Source: Bacteroidales bacterium (GTDB taxonomy: Bacteria > Bacteroidota > Bacteroidia > Bacteroidales > F082). From it: 64,000 nucleotides of DNA. The position numbers were made by a program, and so were the translations under genes. The stretch spans positions 62,001 to 126,000 of the forward strand of contig JAFUVT010000001.1 in NCBI GenBank assembly GCA_017477425.1, written 5' to 3'. Positions 23,815 through 31,506 of the stretch are shown here, one piece after another. Positions within the stretch are counted from its first letter, which is position 1; each line of letters opens with the position of its first letter. Under the pieces are notes generated by a model that saw nothing but the letters and a program-made list of their open reading frames with translations, did no database searches and had not been told where the DNA came from.

Positions 23815-25647
23815 TTATCCGATTGCCTGCAAATCAGTTAATTTCTTGTAAACCCCGCCGAGGGCAATCAAATCCTCGTGCTTGCCGCGCTCGATGATTT
23901 GGCCTTTTTGGAGCACCACGATTTCGTCGGCGTGCTGGATGGTGGACAGGCGGTGGGCGATGACGATGGAGGTGCGCTGGCTCATCACTTTGGTGAGGGC
24001 ATCCTGCACCAAGCGTTCGCTCTCGGTGTCCAACGACGAAGTGGCTTCGTCCAAGATGAGGATGGGCGGGTTTTTCAGCACGGCGCGGGCGATGCTCAGG
24101 CGCTGGCGCTGACCGCCGCTGAGGTTCATGCCACGGTCGCCGATGCGGGTGTCGTAGCCGTGTTCAAGCTCCATGATGAACTCGTGCGCGTTGGCGATTT
24201 TGGCCGCCTCGACCACTTCCTCCTTTGAGACGTTCTCCATCCCGAAGGCGATATTATTAAATACGGTGTCGTTGAAGAGGATGGTCTCTTGCGACACCAC
24301 GCCCATCAGGCCGCGCAAGTCGCTGATTTTGTAGTCACGGATGTCGTGACCGTCGATTTGGACGCTCCCGCTGCCGACTTCGTAGAAGCGTGGCAGCAGG
24401 TCAGCCATGGTCGATTTGCCGCCACCGCTTTCGCCGACGAGGGCGACGAATCTTCCTTTCGGGATCTTCAGGTCGATGCCTTTCAGCACGTCGTCGTTGC
24501 CATAGCTGAAACGAACGTCTTTGTATTCAATGCTGTCTTTGAAGTCTTTGATATCCAGTGCGTTCTTTTTCTCGGTAATCACCTCTTCGGCATCCAGGAT
24601 TTCGAAGATGCGTTCCGCCGAGGCGATGCCTTTCTGCACGTTGTAATAGCCTTGCGAAAACGATTTGGCTGGGGAGATGATCTGCGAGAATACCACCACA
24701 TAGCTGATGAAACTGCCCGCATCGAGATGGTTGTTGCCGCCAAGGATCAAGGTGCCGCCGAACCACAACACGAGGATGACCACCATGGACGACAGGAACT
24801 CACTCATCGGCGAACTCATGTCGCGCTTGCGGTGGATGCCGCGTAGCACTTTGGTGTAATCGCTATTTTGTTCCTCAAACTTGTCGCTGGAATAGCGTAT
24901 GGCATTGAAAGCCTTGATGATACGCAACCCAGAGATGGTCTCTTCCACGGTGGAGATGATGCCAGCGAGTTTGGTCTGTCCTTCTTTCGATTCCTTTTTC
25001 AGCATCTTGCCAACTTTGCCGATGAGCAGCCCCGCGATGGGCAACACAATGATGACGAACAACGTCAGCCTCGGGCTAAGTGTGACCATGAAGAGGAAGA
25101 ATAGCAGGATGGTCAAAGGGTCTTTGATGAGCATCTCCAGATAGTTCAAGATCGAGACTTCGACTTCCTGAACATCAGTGGTGATGCGGGCTATCGTGTC
25201 GCCTTTCTGACGACTGTGGTAGAAGGAGAGGGGTAGAATGAGGATTTTGTTGTAGACGTCGCGGCGCAGGTCGTGGACGGCACCCACGCGCACATTGGCC
25301 ATGAAATAGCATGCGAAGAACCTACCTAAGTTTCGGAAGAAGAAAGCCACCACGAGCAATAAGCACATGAAGATCAACGCTTGATGCTTGCCTTCTGTGA
25401 TGATGAGGTTGCTCATGAACCAATTGAGGTAGCCCATCAGCCATTCGGAGGTGAAGGCGAACTCGGGCTTGGCGACGGCTTCCACAGCGCCTTCCTTGAA
25501 AAGCAGGTTGAGGAACGGCCCGACCAAGGCGAAGGAGAACAGCGAGAAGAAAATGGCAATCAGGTTGAACGCCAAATTCAGCACTACCGAACCCCAGTAG
25601 GGCTTGACGTAGGTAAGGACGCGGGAGAAAGGCTTTTGCTGGGCCAT
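23815..25647 (-). CDS. ABC exporter, fused permease and ATPase (MsbA-like)
   Basis: The 610-aa half-transporter has six predicted membrane helices in the first 330 residues (ABC_membrane type I exporter) and an ATPase domain from about 370: Walker A VGESGGGKST, signature NLSGGQRQR, Walker B ILILDEATSSLD and the H-loop IVIAHRLST. It should work as a homodimer. The substrate is uncertain; in Bacteroidota, genes like this are often annotated as lipid A/MsbA-type or multidrug exporters. It lies 33 bases downstream of purB on the same strand and five bases upstream of the carbonic anhydrase gene. Confidence 0.94.
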   Translation of the reverse strand: MAQQKPFSRVLTYVKPYWGSVVLNLAFNLIAIFFSLFSFALVGPFLNLLFKEGAVEAVAKPEFAFTSEWLMGYLNWFMSNLIITEGKHQALIFMCLLLVVAFFFRNLGRFFACYFMANVRVGAVHDLRRDVYNKILILPLSFYHSRQKGDTIARITTDVQEVEVSILNYLEMLIKDPLTILLFFLFMVTLSPRLTLFVIIVLPIAGLLIGKVGKMLKKESKEGQTKLAGIISTVEETISGLRIIKAFNAIRYSSDKFEEQNSDYTKVLRGIHRKRDMSSPMSEFLSSMVVILVLWFGGTLILGGNNHLDAGSFISYVVVFSQIISPAKSFSQGYYNVQKGIASAERIFEILDAEEVITEKKNALDIKDFKDSIEYKDVRFSYGNDDVLKGIDLKIPKGRFVALVGESGGGKSTMADLLPRFYEVGSGSVQIDGHDIRDYKISDLRGLMGVVSQETILFNDTVFNNIAFGMENVSKEEVVEAAKIANAHEFIMELEHGYDTRIGDRGMNLSGGQRQRLSIARAVLKNPPILILDEATSSLDTESERLVQDALTKVMSQRTSIVIAHRLSTIQHADEIVVLQKGQIIERGKHEDLIALGGVYKKLTDLQAIG

Positions 25648-25680
25648 AGGCTTCGTTTTCTTGACAAACGCAGAAATCCC

Positions 25681-27027
25681 TTAATAATTGTATCCTGTAT
25701 AATTCTCCGGCGTAATAGCCGCCAGTTCCGCTTTGATTTCAGCGCTCACCGGCAGGCCTTTGATGAATTCGTCAATAGCGGCCTTGTCGATGTGCTTGTT
25801 GGTGCGGGTAAGGCCTTTCAGCAACTCGTAGGCACCTTCGATCTGCTCGCGGCGCAGGATGGTCTGGATGGCTTCGGCCACCACGGCGTAGTTCTGTTGC
25901 AGGTCTTGGCGAATCTTATCTTCGTTGAGCAGCAGTTTGTCCAAGCCCTTCATCAGCGACTTGAGCGCAATCAGGGTGTGGGCGATGGGCACGCCGATGT
26001 TGCGCGTGACGGTGGAGTCGGTGAGGTCGCGCTGCAAACGGCTGATAGGCAACTTGGTACTCAAGAAAGTCAGCACAGCGTTGGCCATGCCGAGGTTGCC
26101 TTCGGCGTTCTCGAAGTCGATGGGGTTCACCTTGTGGGGCATCGCCGACGAGCCGACTTCACCCGCCTTGATTTTCTGCTTGAAGTATTCCATCGAGACG
26201 TAGAGCCAAATGTCGCGCGAGAGGTCAATCAGGATGGTGTTGACGCGGCGCAGGGCATCGAAGTAGGCGGCCATGTAGTCGTAGTGCTCGATTTGCGTGG
26301 TGGTTTGTTGCCGCTTGAGTTTCAGGCTCTTTTCCACGAATTTTTTCGCGAAAGCGGGCCAGTCGATGTCGGGGTAGGCCACCTTGTGGGCGTTCATGTT
26401 GCCCGTGGCGCCGCCGAACTTGGCGGTGAACGGCACGGCGTTGAGCATCTTCATCTGGTCGTTGAGGCGCTCTACGAAGACATAAATCTCCTTGCCCAAA
26501 TGTGTCGGGCTGGCGGGTTGACCGTGGGTCTTGGCCAGCATCGGGATGTCGCGCCATTCCTCGGCCATCGTTTTCAGCTTCTCGATGAGGTCTTCCAAGG
26601 CGGGCTTCACCACCAGCTTGTGCGCCTCCATCATCGAGAGCGGCACGGCGGTGTTGTTGATGTCCTGCGAGGTGAGGCCGAAATGCAGGAACTCCTTGAA
26701 CTCGGTGAGTTCCAGCTCGTCGAAGCGACGTTTCAGGAAGTATTCCACGGCTTTCACATCGTGGTTGGTCTCTTTTTCTATTTCCTTGATTTCCAGCGCG
26801 TCCTCGATTTGGAATTCCTCGTAGATGGCGCGCAGGTCGTCGTAGTCGCCGTTGAACTTCTCGAGTTGCGGCAGGGGCAGTTCGCACAAAGCGATGTAAT
26901 ACTCCACTTCGACCATCACGCGATAGCGGATGAGGGCAAATTCACTGAAAAAGTCGTCCAATTCTACGGCCTTGGAACGGTAACGCCCGTCGATGGGCGA
27001 TATGGCTGTTAAGGGATTGAGGTTCAT
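25681..27027 (-). CDS. purB: Adenylosuccinate lyase
   Basis: The 448-aa enzyme makes two cuts in purine synthesis: SAICAR to AICAR plus fumarate, and adenylosuccinate to AMP plus fumarate. The fumarase/aspartase superfamily loop GSSAMPHKVNPIDFENAEGN is clear, as are TAISPIDGRY at the N-terminus, HFGLTSQDINNTA with the catalytic region, and KTHGQPASPT. The length suits the E. coli-type branch. It follows the DUF1016 gene by six bases and is followed by the ABC exporter, so it may be expressed from the DUF1016 promoter as well as its own. Confidence 0.97.
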   Translation of the reverse strand: MNLNPLTAISPIDGRYRSKAVELDDFFSEFALIRYRVMVEVEYYIALCELPLPQLEKFNGDYDDLRAIYEEFQIEDALEIKEIEKETNHDVKAVEYFLKRRFDELELTEFKEFLHFGLTSQDINNTAVPLSMMEAHKLVVKPALEDLIEKLKTMAEEWRDIPMLAKTHGQPASPTHLGKEIYVFVERLNDQMKMLNAVPFTAKFGGATGNMNAHKVAYPDIDWPAFAKKFVEKSLKLKRQQTTTQIEHYDYMAAYFDALRRVNTILIDLSRDIWLYVSMEYFKQKIKAGEVGSSAMPHKVNPIDFENAEGNLGMANAVLTFLSTKLPISRLQRDLTDSTVTRNIGVPIAHTLIALKSLMKGLDKLLLNEDKIRQDLQQNYAVVAEAIQTILRREQIEGAYELLKGLTRTNKHIDKAAIDEFIKGLPVSAEIKAELAAITPENYTGYNY

Positions 27028-27033
27028 TGTTAT

Positions 27034-28167
27034 CTAATCGTTATTTGTTTGTTGTCTAATCAAATATAGTTCTTTTTGTCGTTCAATCTCACGGCGTAAT
27101 TCTTCTTCCGTTGGTAAATAAAGTTTGTATTTTGAAGCATAAAGTTGCTCATTTTTCGAAAGCGACGAGTAACGAACCACATCACTGTCGGTGTCAGAAC
27201 AAAGGATGATTCCGATAGTTGGATTGTCGTCGGGTTGTTTCATCAATTGGTCATACAATTGTAAATACATATCCATCTGCCCTACATCTTGATAACTTAG
27301 TTTGTTGGTTTTTAAATCAATAAGAACAAAGCATTTCAGTATGTAGTTGTAGAACACAAGGTCGATGAAATAGTCGTTTTCTTCTGTGCGGATATGTTGC
27401 TGGCGGGCTACAAAAGCGAATCCTTTTCCCAGTTCCATCAGAAACTGTTGCATATTGGTGATGATGGCTTCTTCGAGTGTTGATTCATGAAGGGAAGCAT
27501 GTTGCTGAAGTCCCAAAAATTCGGCAATGATTGGGTTTTTGATGAAAGCGGCCGTATCTTTCTGGAAAGCAGCTGTTTTTTCTTTCATTTCAGCAATGAC
27601 TGGCTCTTTTTCTTGTGAGAGGAGCAGCCTTTCATAATATTGTGTGCTGATGTTTCTGTCGAGGGTGCGGTAACTCCACATCTGTTTGGCGGCTTCGTTC
27701 AAATACCATAATCGGGCTGTTTCGCTTTCAACCCTCATCAGTCGTTCATAATGCGTCCAAGTCAGTTGCGGGAACAGTGGAATCGAGTCTGGCAATTCGG
27801 CAGGCAGTGCCTGCTGAATTGCAAAAGGTAAAGACTGAAAAATAGCAGGCATTGCCTGCTGAATTTGTAAGTTGCTGAATGTGAGATAGAACTTTCTCAT
27901 ATTTCTAACATTCGTCTCTGAATATCCTTTGCCAAATTCTTCAGTAAGCGCATCTGAAACAATCTCAATAATATGCTTGCCATAATCGGCTTTGTCTTTG
28001 CCTTGTTGCTCTTGGACGACAATTCTTTGCCCGATTAACCAGTTGCTCACGATTTGCATGGTATTGACGGCATGGTAGGAGCGCTCGCGTGCTGCTTGCA
28101 CGATTTGGCGCACTTCAACGATAAGCTTCGCTTCCGTTCTTTCTTTTCTATCTGCATCCATGACCAT
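27034..28167 (-). CDS. DUF1016 (YhcG-type) PD-(D/E)xK nuclease-like protein
   Basis: The 377-aa protein has an N-terminal DUF1016_N helical domain (IVEVRQIVQAARERSYHAVN, LIGQRIVV, YSETNVRNMRKFYLTF) and a C-terminal PD-(D/E)xK nuclease fold with EENDYFIDLVFYN and VLIDLKTNKL as the active-site strands. The family is common near restriction and defence genes and is thought to act on DNA; no specific activity is established. MVMDADRK is chosen because the longer frame runs through the -7 box and a large inverted repeat. Short GC-rich variations of QQAMPAIFQS/QQALPAELPD in the middle look like an internal repeat. purB follows after six bases. Confidence 0.9.
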   Translation of the reverse strand: MVMDADRKERTEAKLIVEVRQIVQAARERSYHAVNTMQIVSNWLIGQRIVVQEQQGKDKADYGKHIIEIVSDALTEEFGKGYSETNVRNMRKFYLTFSNLQIQQAMPAIFQSLPFAIQQALPAELPDSIPLFPQLTWTHYERLMRVESETARLWYLNEAAKQMWSYRTLDRNISTQYYERLLLSQEKEPVIAEMKEKTAAFQKDTAAFIKNPIIAEFLGLQQHASLHESTLEEAIITNMQQFLMELGKGFAFVARQQHIRTEENDYFIDLVFYNYILKCFVLIDLKTNKLSYQDVGQMDMYLQLYDQLMKQPDDNPTIGIILCSDTDSDVVRYSSLSKNEQLYASKYKLYLPTEEELRREIERQKELYLIRQQTNND

Positions 28168-28179
28168 ATAAGCTATAAC

Positions 28180-28217
28180 AAAAGTATCGCAAAAATAGTG
28201 CTTTTTGCGATACTTTT
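28180..28217. repeat. Perfect 16-bp inverted repeat over the DUF1016 promoter
   Basis: aaaagtatcgcaaaaa (28180-28195) and its exact complement (28202-28217) around tagtgc. The left arm overlaps the -7 box, so a dimeric protein bound here would block transcription; alternatively the RNA hairpin may end transcription. Confidence 0.8.
28190..28197 (-). promoter_or_regulatory. -7 box for DUF1016
   Basis: TATTTTTG followed by CGATAC on the minus strand, 22 bases upstream of the ATG and embedded in the inverted repeat. Confidence 0.5.
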
Positions 28218-28275
28218 TCCTTTTGGCGTGAAAAACTTCCCTATTATAGTGCAAACCGTAGGGTATTACATGTAA

Positions 28276-29304
28276 TCAATAACTCTGGCAAGTGCTCGGA
28301 TATGCTCTGATGACTTCGTGTTTCTCTAAATTGAGGTTAATATATACAACCGTATCACAGCCATCCCAAAACTTACCGAATCCAACATAAAAACGAGGAA
28401 AAGAAGAATCAGATAGTTCCATTTGGATATAGACGCATTTCTCCTCTTTTTCATTGTAATAGAAGCCATACGTTCTTTCGTATTTGGTGTAGTTATCAAG
28501 GTTTCCGATGTTTCGGTTGTATCGTCCCATCTTGGGAAGTACACCGTCTCTCATCACCTCGGCCAAAACGACTTCGGCTTGCTGTACATCTGTCAAATCT
28601 GGCACAAATCTCTTTTGGCTAATCCCTACAGCCTCGTCCCAAAGGTCCACAGACACACTTCTGTTGAACATTTGCATTGAATGTTCGTCTTCCTTCGGAA
28701 CAAGCAAATACCCGATTGTCAGTGTGTCGCTCATACAGGAGTACGCTGTTCCAATAGAATATTGAAATTTGATATTTGGTACGATGCTCGTTACTTGAAT
28801 AGGGATAAAACTTGGTAACTTTCTTTTGTATGTGTTCCACAAAAGTCCCATGATAGCTTTAAGTTGTGGCGGAGCAATACCGCTATTATTGATGTAGCGA
28901 TGATATTGGCCTTTCATTATGTATTCCAATTCGAATGTGCAACCATCAATTACACAACCAATTTCATCATCGGGTAGTCCGGCACGATGAAAGGCATCCA
29001 CTACCATTGTCACCGAGTCGAGTTCGTCATCAGTGAGCTTATAAAATTCATTATCTTTTAGTTCGTCCCCATAGGCACTTATTCTCTTACGATATATTTG
29101 GTTTCCTTCAACGCGATATATTATCACGCCCCAACCTAATGGGTCGTGTATAATAAGGCGCATAGTGCCGTTGGCTGCTAAGGGGTTACAGAGGCTCTTT
29201 TCATTGGCGATGCCAAGGGGGTAGTCATGGGCAGAAACGTTTTCTTGTGCCGAGATAGCCAGCGCAATCAGTAGCAACATTGCGAGTATGAAAACTTTTT
29301 TCAT
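28276..29304 (-). CDS. Secreted protein of unknown function
   Basis: The 342-aa product has a signal peptide (MKKVFILAMLLLIALAISAQ) and should be periplasmic or surface-bound. The rest is a mixed alpha/beta chain with several aromatic-rich strands (PLGWGVIIYRVEGNQIYRKR, VYIQMELSDSSFPRFYVGF). There are four cysteines, two in IGCVIDGCTF. No catalytic motif or repeat is recognised. It lies 13 bases downstream of the RelE-type toxin gene on the same strand, but that closeness probably does not reflect function. Confidence 0.75.
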   Translation of the reverse strand: MKKVFILAMLLLIALAISAQENVSAHDYPLGIANEKSLCNPLAANGTMRLIIHDPLGWGVIIYRVEGNQIYRKRISAYGDELKDNEFYKLTDDELDSVTMVVDAFHRAGLPDDEIGCVIDGCTFELEYIMKGQYHRYINNSGIAPPQLKAIMGLLWNTYKRKLPSFIPIQVTSIVPNIKFQYSIGTAYSCMSDTLTIGYLLVPKEDEHSMQMFNRSVSVDLWDEAVGISQKRFVPDLTDVQQAEVVLAEVMRDGVLPKMGRYNRNIGNLDNYTKYERTYGFYYNEKEEKCVYIQMELSDSSFPRFYVGFGKFWDGCDTVVYINLNLEKHEVIRAYPSTCQSY

Positions 29305-29317
29305 AATGTAAGGTTAA

Positions 29318-29638
29318 TCATTTGTGTCCTTCCACTTGCTCGGCCTGCTTTTTCGGTTCGCGGCGGGTGTCCCAGAAGGCAACGACTTCAATGTGGTCGT
29401 CCACAACACGATATACAATTTTGTTTTGGCTGCGTACAACAATGCTTCGGTATTTGGAAGGTAGGTCCGATAAAAACGTTTCCAAAGGACCCATGTTGGG
29501 ATTCTGGCCAAGAAGCGTATTCGTATATCTCACTTCTAAGAGAAAGCCTTCTTTGGCCTTTTCTCCATACACTTTTCTAATGTATTGGGCTGTTTGGCGT
29601 AATCGCTTTTTCGATTCGTCATTCCATCGAACTCTCAT
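29318..29638 (-). CDS. RelE/ParE-family toxin
   Basis: The 106-aa basic protein matches the RelE/ParE toxin fold: MRVRWNDESKKRLRQTAQYI, then VYGEKAKEGFLLEV, and the closing strands KYRSIVVRSQNKIVYRV and IEVVAFWDTRREP. RelE members cut mRNA in the ribosome and ParE members poison gyrase; the sequence does not decide between them. The C-terminal extension after RREP (KKQAEQVEGHK) is short. Its ATG overlaps the stop of the upstream gene, the normal antitoxin-toxin arrangement. Confidence 0.9.
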   Translation of the reverse strand: MRVRWNDESKKRLRQTAQYIRKVYGEKAKEGFLLEVRYTNTLLGQNPNMGPLETFLSDLPSKYRSIVVRSQNKIVYRVVDDHIEVVAFWDTRREPKKQAEQVEGHK

Positions 29639-29904
29639 ACTGCTTCTGAATATTGAAGTTTTTCGTTGGCAAACTCCTCTTCCAATTCACGGAACATATC
29701 TTCCGAGTCTTGCCACTTTCCCTCGGCAAATTGTTGCTCGCCTTCTGCCACCATTTGATGCAGCTCTTCAATCGAATAAGGTTTTAGGCTTTTCCCGTCG
29801 GAATCGGCGTGCTCCATCAAGTGCATCGCCATCCAACGCATGTTGTCGGGTGTGAGTGTTTCGTATAAATATTCAAGCAGGTTGGATAATGTTGCTTCGC
29901 TCAT
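29635..29904 (-). CDS. Antitoxin of the RelE/ParE pair
   Basis: The 89-aa acidic protein (start MSEATLSNLLEYL) precedes the toxin with an ATGA overlap. Its second half is a long acidic helix (IEELHQMVAEGEQQFAEGKW, DMFRELEEEF) suited to neutralising a basic toxin. No standard ribbon-helix-helix or HTH DNA-binding domain is obvious, so it may be a rarer antitoxin type. The longer frame (MPRKRKN...) is rejected because that ATG lies inside the -7 box. Confidence 0.8.
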   Translation of the reverse strand: MSEATLSNLLEYLYETLTPDNMRWMAMHLMEHADSDGKSLKPYSIEELHQMVAEGEQQFAEGKWQDSEDMFRELEEEFANEKLQYSEAV

Positions 29905-29931
29905 GGCTCGTCTGTTTTTGCGTTTACGAGG

Positions 29932-29939
29932 CAAAGATA
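29932..29939 (-). promoter_or_regulatory. -7 box for the toxin-antitoxin pair
   Basis: TATCTTTG followed by CCTCG on the minus strand, 27 bases upstream of the antitoxin ATG. Confidence 0.55.
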
Positions 29940-29961
29940 CAACTTTTCACCAAAAGGCAAC

Positions 29962-29996
29962 AAAAAAATGCGCCAAACCATTTGACGCATTTTTCG
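29962..29996 (-). terminator. Intrinsic terminator of the aldolase / membrane-protein operon
   Basis: aaaaatgcg and cgcattttt form the outer stem with an inner caaa/tttg pairing, and T-runs lie on both sides, so it can act on either strand. It follows the stop of the 30024-30350 gene. Confidence 0.7.
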
Positions 29997-30023
29997 TTCT
30001 GACTTGAAAAATCTGTACTTGCT

Positions 30024-30350
30024 TTATGCGATAAGCAATGCGACGATGACGGAAATCACCAACAGAAAGATGAAACTCACGCCGTGCAGGCCTTCGCGGT
30101 TTTCAGTCTTGGGAAAAATCTTGGTGCGATAGGCGAGTAATCTGGCGATGAAGTAATCCGCTGTAACAACAGTCGCAAGGATGAGCAACACCAAAAGGCT
30201 TTCCCAGCATTTGACAGGTTGATGCTCAACGAGCGACACAAAAAGATGTGAGGTAAACATAGCGGAAGCATAAATTGCTAAAAAAACAAAAAATTTCGCT
30301 ATAGCACCTTTCTCTTGGCTGAAAACGTGAGCGTCTTGCAGTTTTCCCAT
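30024..30350 (-). CDS. Small membrane protein of unknown function
   Basis: The 108-aa protein has three predicted membrane helices: AIAKFFVFLAIYASAMFTSH, LLVLLILATVVTADYFIARL and GVSFIFLLVISVIVALLIA. A short basic loop (RTKIFPKTENREG) separates the last two. There is no recognised family. It starts four bases after the aldolase stop and is followed by a terminator, so it is the second gene of the fba operon. Confidence 0.75.
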   Translation of the reverse strand: MGKLQDAHVFSQEKGAIAKFFVFLAIYASAMFTSHLFVSLVEHQPVKCWESLLVLLILATVVTADYFIARLLAYRTKIFPKTENREGLHGVSFIFLLVISVIVALLIA

Positions 30351-30354
30351 GATA

Positions 30355-31359
30355 TTAAGCCTCTAATTTATCGTTCGAGCCTAACACATTGATAATCTTG
30401 TGCTCGTAGAGTTTCTTCATATTGTCGCGAGCGGGACCAAGATACTTGCGCGGGTCGAATTCGGCGGGCTTTTCGGCGAAGGCTTTGCGGATGGCGGCGG
30501 TCATGGCCAAGCGGCTGTCGCTGTCGATGTTGATCTTGCAGACGGCGCTCTTGGCGGCCTTGCGCAGCTGCTCCTCGGGGATGCCGACTGCCGCTTTCAG
30601 CGAGCCACCATATTGGTTGATGGTGTCCACCTCATCTTGCGGCACCGACGACGAGCCGTGCAGCACAATGGGGAAACCGGGCAACTTCTTCTCGATGGCT
30701 TCGAGAACGTCGAAAGCTAACGGAGGCGGCACGAGGCGACCCGTCTCAGGGTCGACGGTGCACTGCTCGGGAGTGAACTTGTAGGCGCCGTGCGAGGTGC
30801 CGATGCTGATGGCCAGTGAATCCACACCGGTCTTGGTGACGAAGTCGATGACTTCCTCAGGCTTGGTGTAGTGGCTTTCTTCAGCGGCCACTTCGTCCTC
30901 CACGCCAGCCAGCACGCCGAGTTCGCCTTCCACGGTCACATCGTACTGGTGGGCGTAGTCAACGACCTTGCGGGTGAGGGCCACGTTCTCGTCGTAGGGC
31001 AGGGAAGAGCCGTCAATCATCACCGACGAGAAGCCCATGTCGATGCACGACTTGCATAGCTCAAAGCTGTCGCCGTGGTCCAAGTGGAGCACGATTTCGG
31101 GATGGGCGCAGCCGAGTTCCTTGGCGTATTCCACAGCGCCTTGGGCCATGTAGCGCAGCAGGGTTTGGTTGGCGTAGTTGCGCGCGCCTTTCGACACTTG
31201 CAGGATGACGGGCGACTTGGTCTCGACCGCCGCCATGATGATGGCCTGCATCTGTTCCATATTGTTGAAGTTGAAGGCCGGGATGGCATAGCCGCCGCTG
31301 ACCGCCTTGGCGAACATTTTACGGGTGTTCACGAGCCCTAATTCTTTGTAGCTTACCAT
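30355..31359 (-). CDS. fba: Class II fructose-1,6-bisphosphate aldolase
   Basis: The 334-aa zinc enzyme splits fructose-1,6-bisphosphate into dihydroxyacetone phosphate and glyceraldehyde-3-phosphate in glycolysis and runs in reverse in gluconeogenesis. Zinc and substrate motifs are visible: AIPAFNFNNMEQMQ, VLHLDHGDSFELCK, VTVEGELGVLAGVEDEV, SIGTSHGAYKF and VLHGSSSVP, with NIDSDSRLAMTAAIR near the end. Length and motifs fit the class IIA/B long-form enzymes of Bacteroidota. A -7 box lies upstream and a small membrane-protein gene follows directly. Confidence 0.97.
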   Translation of the reverse strand: MVSYKELGLVNTRKMFAKAVSGGYAIPAFNFNNMEQMQAIIMAAVETKSPVILQVSKGARNYANQTLLRYMAQGAVEYAKELGCAHPEIVLHLDHGDSFELCKSCIDMGFSSVMIDGSSLPYDENVALTRKVVDYAHQYDVTVEGELGVLAGVEDEVAAEESHYTKPEEVIDFVTKTGVDSLAISIGTSHGAYKFTPEQCTVDPETGRLVPPPLAFDVLEAIEKKLPGFPIVLHGSSSVPQDEVDTINQYGGSLKAAVGIPEEQLRKAAKSAVCKINIDSDSRLAMTAAIRKAFAEKPAEFDPRKYLGPARDNMKKLYEHKIINVLGSNDKLEA

Positions 31360-31402
31360 GTTATGTTGTTTAGTTGTTTGTTGTTTATTCGTTTAATTGT
31401 TG

Positions 31403-31410
31403 CAAATATA
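31403..31410 (-). promoter_or_regulatory. -7 box for fba
   Basis: TATATTTG followed by CAAC on the minus strand, 43 bases upstream of the ATG. Confidence 0.6.
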
Positions 31411-31470
31411 GGAATAAAAATGGTTTGTATAGGAATCCGTCGAACATTTTTGCTCTATTGCTTTTATATA

Positions 31471-31506
31471 ATGTAAACTACAATTAATATTAATTGTAGT
31501 TTACAT
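31471..31506. repeat. Perfect 36-bp palindrome P1 at the end of the DUF234 ATPase
   Basis: The left half atgtaaactacaattaat is mirrored exactly by attaattgtagtttacat, with no loop. The stop codon of the ATPase lies inside it. Its outer atgtaaa/tttacat and inner attaatattaat recur in P3 and in part in P2. Confidence 0.9.

Noticed and set aside
25381-27012. 543-codon plus-strand frame
   Set aside because: Antisense to purB; His/Gly/Val-rich composition caused by the codon bias of the true gene.
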